From the NCBI GenBank assembly GCA_028641055.1, contig CM054057.1:333342482-333406481 (forward strand): DNA of 64,000 bases, written 5' to 3'. Below, piece after piece: positions 59,240 to 64,000 of the stretch. The DNA is from Alopecurus myosuroides (Eukaryota; Streptophyta; Magnoliopsida; Poales; Poaceae). A program made the translations under genes and the position numbers. The notes below the pieces were generated by a model that had not been told where the DNA came from, made no database searches, and saw nothing but the letters and a program-made list of their open reading frames with translations. Within the stretch, counting starts at the first letter, position 1. Every line of letters begins with the position of its first letter.

Positions 59240-60873
59240 TTCGTCATTAGGTTTGGCATCCCCTCGGCTTGTTCCAAGCTTGAGGGGAGTGTCGCGGTAT
59301 CACATCACTATCTTTCATCTTTTACTTTTTTAGTAGAGTCATATCATGAGTAGAGAAGTTATCATATAGGATGGTTTGCATTATGGAAGTGTCTCTCCCT
59401 AGTTGGTTATCGTTGTATCCGTTGGTGTGAGTTGCCGGTTTGAACTATTAATGAGAAGTTTCATCATTTACTTTCTGCACATATTATTTTAGTTTTCAAT
59501 TTATGTCATATGGTTGAGCTTGTTATTATTATTTGGTATCACTCTAGAGATCATCAAGTTAATCTAGTTGGTTTTGGAAAACTTAGCTTGGGTCAGCAGA
59601 AATAATAATTCGAGATGCTAGCATAAGAAAGAGGAATTTGCCTATTAGATCGTAAACTTAGTATTCACAAGTTAAGATCGCTTGGGATTTCAATGAAGAT
59701 TTCATGATTGGTTTCATCATATATATATATTTGTTTGTTTTCCCTAAACTCTTATGCTTGCAACCCAACCTTGCTAGCCAAAAACCCTGTACTGAGAGGG
59801 AATGCTTCTCGTGCATCCAAAACCTTGAGCCCCAAAACCTTGCCATTGTGTACACCATACCTACCTACATGTGGTATTTAACTTCCACTCCAAGTAAATT
59901 GCTCATGTGCTACCTTTAAAACTTTCAAAATTATTCCTGTTTTGTGCCCCTGTTTTAGCTCATGAGGACGTAAATAGAGAATCTTTATCTCACTTGTTGA
60001 TTGGACTTCAAACACCTGGACTAGTGGCTTCATCCTCTTATCCAAATGCTAGAAGAGTTGGCAGCGGGGTGCCTAGCCCCAAAACTAGTACACAAATTAT
60101 CTTCACTATTTTTTCCCTAATTTATCAGTCAAAGCATAATCGTGTAAACAAAAGAGAATGAGGGATGACCTTCTACACCAGTTGCGTCCCTCATATGGGA
60201 GCCGCTCTTATGAATTCTAGTTGGCTTGTGATGTACTGTATTGTCTATTTACCATTCGTTGACATAAGCATACACCTCTCTTAAAAATGTTTTCAATACC
60301 TCTGTTTAATAAAATAAAAGCTCTAGCACATGAGTGATCCATGCTTCCCTCTGCGAAGGGCCTTTCTTTTACTTCCATGTTGAGTCAGTAAACCCATTTC
60401 TCTTTGTCTCCAGCAAGCATTTGAGTTGTTGTGATCTCACCATCTATATGTTGATTTATTCAATCATGTTTTCTATCCTTCTTTGTTTAGCACATGCTTT
60501 ATTATCTGAATGAATATTACTTTGAAAAGCTATGAATGACTATAAAAGAATTGTTATAATTAAACATGTTAAGCTCTACAAGATGAGCCTTATTATAAAT
60601 ACTTCACCTAAGATAAGAAGGATATCATTAACTGTTCTCTGACCAAGAATGAAGTTTGCCATTACCAATTTTGATTCTCGCTTTTGCATCTTTGTTTGTG
60701 ACTCCCATTACTCGTTTCAAGTCAGGTTATATGAGGGGAAGTTGTTGTCTATAATGATTGGTGCATAGATAGATGTGATGCTTCTTGTCCGTATTTTATT
60801 TATCGACTCTTCACTCCATAAACCTGTGGTCATGCTTTCTGAGTTCAGTTTCGCTTGGGGACAAGCGAGGTCT
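59240..60873 (+). other. 3' noncoding tail of Athila copy 1
   Basis: It is AT-rich and without genes. Parts near 59800-59900 (caccatacctacctacatgt) are shared with the internal regions at 29815 and 39555, linking this family to the non-autonomous elements in the window. Confidence 0.65.
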
Positions 60874-60888
60874 AAGCTTGGGGGGAGT
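60874..60888 (+). other. Polypurine-type tract before LTR 2
   Basis: aagcttggggggagt directly precedes TGATACGTCC, as expected for plus-strand priming. Confidence 0.7.
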
Positions 60889-62388
60889 TGATACGTCCAT
60901 TTTGAATCACTATTTTATATCATAATTTTCTGTTATTCATCGATGTATTTCATGTTATGATGCACCTCTTATGTTATTTTATCTTTTTTTGCATGTTTTA
61001 TAATTTTTGGAGAATAAACACCGGGACCAGGAATCTGATGGAAAAAAGCACCATCGGGATACCATATTTCAGAAGATCAGAAGAAGAAGTGGGACACCGG
61101 GGGTGTCCTAAAAGTTCATAGGAAGAACACATCCAGAAGGACAGCCAGAGGGGGCCACCATGGGCCCACACCATGGGGTGGCTCACCCCCCTTGGTCGCG
61201 CCACCTATTGGTGTGGCCACCCTAACCCACCTCTGGGGGATATTTTTGGCGTGCTTGTCCCCCAGGAAACCCTAAGCCTCATTCCATCTTCGAAGAATTA
61301 TTCCGCCACCGCCTCGGGGTGGAAAACACCCGAGAGAGAAATGCTCTCTGGTAGGGAGAAATCTGTCGGGGAAATTCCTCTCCGGAGAGGGGAAATCACC
61401 GCCATCGTCACCGTCATCACTTCGGGCATCATCAAGATCGTCATCATCATCATCATCATCACCACCAGAACCATCACCTTCATCATCCACCTTCATCCCG
61501 CTGTAACAATTAGGGGCATTTATCGTTGTTTTGCATTAGATCTCTCTCCCGGTGTGGATTACTTGTTAGTAGTTGATGCTTGTGAGATTTATCGGTGTTT
61601 GCACTTTATGACCAGGTTGTTATGATCCATTATATCACCTCTGATTATGATCCATATGATGTCTTCTGAGTAGTTTGTGTTGTTCTTGAGGACATGGGAG
61701 AAGTCAGGTTGTTAGTAGTGAAGTAAAGTTGATAATATTTAATGTTTGATATTTAAGTTGTGGTGTTATTCTCCTAGTGGTGTCATGCGAACGTCGAATA
61801 CATGATACTTCACCATTTATGGGCCTAGGGGGATGCATCATGTATTTGGCTACTAATTGCTGGGTTGCCGGAGTGACAGAAACCTAAACCCTGTTAGGAA
61901 ACCATTACACGAGGGAGCGTAGGATCCTGGAGTTTAAAGTTGTGGTTAGATTTATTTCTTGTAGTTGCGGATGCTTGCAAGGGGTATAATCACAAGTATG
62001 TATTAGTCTTGGATGGGACGGTACATTAGCATAGGTTCACCCACACAACACTTATCAAAACACCAAAATTATTCAACTACATGGAACAAAAGCACTTGAC
62101 AGAAACCTCCCTTGTGTCCTCGAGAACGTTTGTTAATTATAAGTAAACTCACCGGCTTGTCCTTTGCTGAAGAAAGGATTGGGCCACTTGCTGCAATTAT
62201 TATTACCGCATTTTATTTACTCGCACTTTATTTATCTTCAATATCAAAAACCCTACAAATCTATTTTCCAGTATTTATAGTTATTCCTTCATCGAAACTG
62301 CTTGTCAACACCTTCTACTCCTCGTTGGGTTCGACACTCTTATTTATCAAAAGTACTACGATACACCCCCTATACTTGTGGGTCATCA
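60889..62388 (+). repeat. LTR 2, shared middle LTR of the Athila-type tandem
   Basis: This 1500-bp LTR has the same ends as LTR 1. About a dozen substitutions occur in the first ~370 bases and far fewer after that. Small indels lie in the poly-C tract and near 61950. It is preceded by a purine tract and followed by a primer-binding site, so it serves as a 3' LTR to its left and a 5' LTR to its right. Confidence 0.88.
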
Positions 62389-62399
62389 AGACTATTTTC

Positions 62400-62417
62400 T
62401 GGCGCCGTTGTCGGTGA
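62400..62417 (+). other. Primer-binding site, Athila copy 2
   Basis: It is identical to 53560-53577. Confidence 0.7.
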
Positions 62418-62489
62418 GTGAAGCGCTATTGGGAAGTGGAATTGATAAAGGAAGCTTCTGTTGTAAGGAAGCTACTGCTTTATTACGCT

Positions 62490-64000
62490 ATGTTTGAAAA
62501 TCCTTTTGAGTCCTTATTTGCAGGCACTGCTGCCACTGCTAGGGTATTAAGTGACCCACCGCCTGATGATTTTGATCCCTATAAAATACCTATAAAGATC
62601 GTTAAACATGTTATGGATAACTGCTATTCAGGTGATGGAAATGTCCATCCTGGTGACCATTTGATCTTTTTACATGAATTGTGCGAGTTGTTCAAATGTG
62701 CAGGTATTACTATGAGCCAAGTGAAGAGGAAATTATTCTCTATATCATTGACAGGCTGAGCCGCTGAATGGTTCGAGCTGCTGAAAAATAGCCAGACTAT
62801 TGAATGGGAGGAAATTGTAGCTCTCTTTTATTCTAAATTCTATCCTCCAAGTGAAATCCATAGAGATCGGAATTATATATATAATTTTTGGCCTCGTGAT
62901 GGAGAGAGTATTTCCCAAGCATGGGGGAAATTGAAGTTACTAATGCTCAAATGCCCCATTCATGAGTTCCCCAGTAATATTGTTATTAATAATTTCGATG
63001 CAAGGCTTCCTCTTCATGATAAGGATTTATTGGATGCTTCTTGTTCTAGATCATTCACACGTATGAAGGATGAAGCTAAATGGGATCTTCTTGATCGTAT
63101 TCAAGAAAACACTAAAGCATGGGAGAATGACAAAGGTAGAAAGTCAGGTATAAATTATGACTATGAATGCATTAAAACCTTTATGTCATCTGAGGATTTT
63201 CATAATGTTAGTGTTGTTTATGGTCTTGATTCTCAAGTTGCTGCAAACTTATATAAGGCTTTTGCTTCTTACATTAATATTCCTAAAAAGGAATGGGATA
63301 AGTACCATGCACCTTATGAAGATACTATTAATTGTGTTCCTGCTAGATATATAGAAGTTCATACTGTTGATTCTATTATGCCTGAACCTTATATTGAGAA
63401 AGTGCATTTCCCTGCTAAGGTAAAAGAACACTCTATGTTAGCTAGTGTGATTAATAAAAGTGCAAAGAAGCTTGTAGAACCCGAGGTACAAATAACTGTA
63501 GAACCTACAGTAGCAATAGTAAAAGACCTTGTTTCTAAAAATGTAGAAGAGGGACACATTATATTTTGTGAAGATGCGTCTAATATTGTCTCTCATCCTA
63601 GTAAATCTAGCAAACCTAGTGTTCCTGTGCTATCTGTTAGGATATGTGATAATTGCTATTATGGTTTATGTGATATTGGTGCTAGTTCTAGTGCTATTCC
63701 TTATGAGCTGTATAAAGAAATCATGCATGAAATTGGTTCTTGTGAACTTGAAGACATTGATGTGATTATTCAACTTGCTAATAGGGAAACTATTTCTCCA
63801 ATTGGTTTTGTTAGAGATGTGGAGGTATTATGTGGTAAAACTAAATATCCTGCTGATTTTCTAGTACTAGGCACTTCTGCTAGTGATACTTGTCCTATCA
63901 TATTTGGTAGACCTTTCTTAAATACTTGTGGTGCTGTTATAGATTGTAAAAAGGATAAAATCCTTACAAAGTTTGACGGAGAATCTTATGAATTTAATTT
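62490..64000 (+). pseudogene. Gag-protease of Athila copy 2 (runs off the window)
   Basis: ATG 62490 opens MFENPFESLFAGTAATARVL. It is broken at TGA 62757-62759, where copy 1 has CGA. After that the frame is open to the window edge, through the protease loop GLCDIGASSSAIP and CPIIFGRPFLNTCGAV. It does not share the TAA at 54334 or the one-base deletion at 54961 of copy 1. The two copies therefore decayed independently after they separated. Confidence 0.85.

Larger units (their letters stand above)
53549..60888 (+). mobile_element. Internal region 1 of the Athila-type Ty3/gypsy retrotransposon
   Basis: The order is Gag, protease, RT, RNase H, integrase, an extra open frame in the env position, a long noncoding tail and a purine tract. 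The lack of a chromodomain, the CNAPTTFQRCM motif in RT and the FDCWGFDFMGPFP integrase block point to the Athila group. Every gene is interrupted. Confidence 0.85.

Noticed and set aside
1..64000. tRNA and rRNA genes
   Set aside because: No cloverleaf or conserved rRNA segment was recognised. The TGGCGCC sites are primer-binding sites, not tRNA genes.

Overview
This window is plant nuclear DNA and almost certainly comes from a large-genome pooid grass (wheat/barley/rye/oat group). About nine tenths of it is nested LTR retrotransposons. They include Tat-lineage Ty3/gypsy elements with antisense extra genes, an Athila-type element with TGATACGTCC-type LTR ends, non-autonomous relatives with TGAT...ATCA LTRs, and Stowaway MITEs with the CTCCCTCCGT end. 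I see no bacterial-style operons, rRNA or tRNA genes, or CRISPR array. Only one ordinary host gene is present.

Layout. (1) 1-22495: a minus-strand Tat element (outer element) whose 5' LTR lies at the right (22007-22495) and whose 3' LTR is off the left edge. Its plus-strand antisense gene (263-13125) is split by a younger plus-strand Tat element (inner element, 1016-10874; 549-bp LTRs with 5 differences; target duplication cctgg). The outer element's protease-RT linker is replaced by a ~367-bp tandem array (17607-18971). (2) 22496-25975: the 3' half of an older plus-strand relative of the inner element, which the outer element appears to have entered. It is inserted in a 137-bp copy of the host gene's promoter (25976-26112). 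(3) 26113-29830: a plus-oriented non-autonomous LTR element carrying a solo LTR. (4) 31599-36564: a seven-exon minus-strand DUF3615-type gene with two intronic Stowaway MITEs and a 1-bp deletion in exon 5. (5) 36823-37510: a chromovirus fragment that ends about 260 bp upstream of that gene's ATG. (6) 37511-46110: a minus-oriented non-autonomous element truncated at both LTRs and split by a 4.56-kb solo LTR. (7) 46111-50466: LTR fragments in both orientations plus another solo LTR. (8) 50467-52033: a broken transposon-associated gene with a CCHC zinc knuckle. (9) 52034-64000: two Athila-type copies in LTR-internal-LTR-internal order sharing the middle LTR.

How the parts relate. Gag, protease, RT, RNase H and integrase segments are all interrupted by stops or frameshifts, so no autonomous element is present. 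The most unusual features are the intron-containing antisense genes in the three Tat elements (two retaining their own TATA box), the tandem array inside a coding region, the shared-LTR Athila tandem, and the apparent second copy of the host-gene promoter buried under a three-level nest. Splice sites were assigned by eye from GT/AG context and phase continuity. Family names come from recognising motifs, not from database searches.
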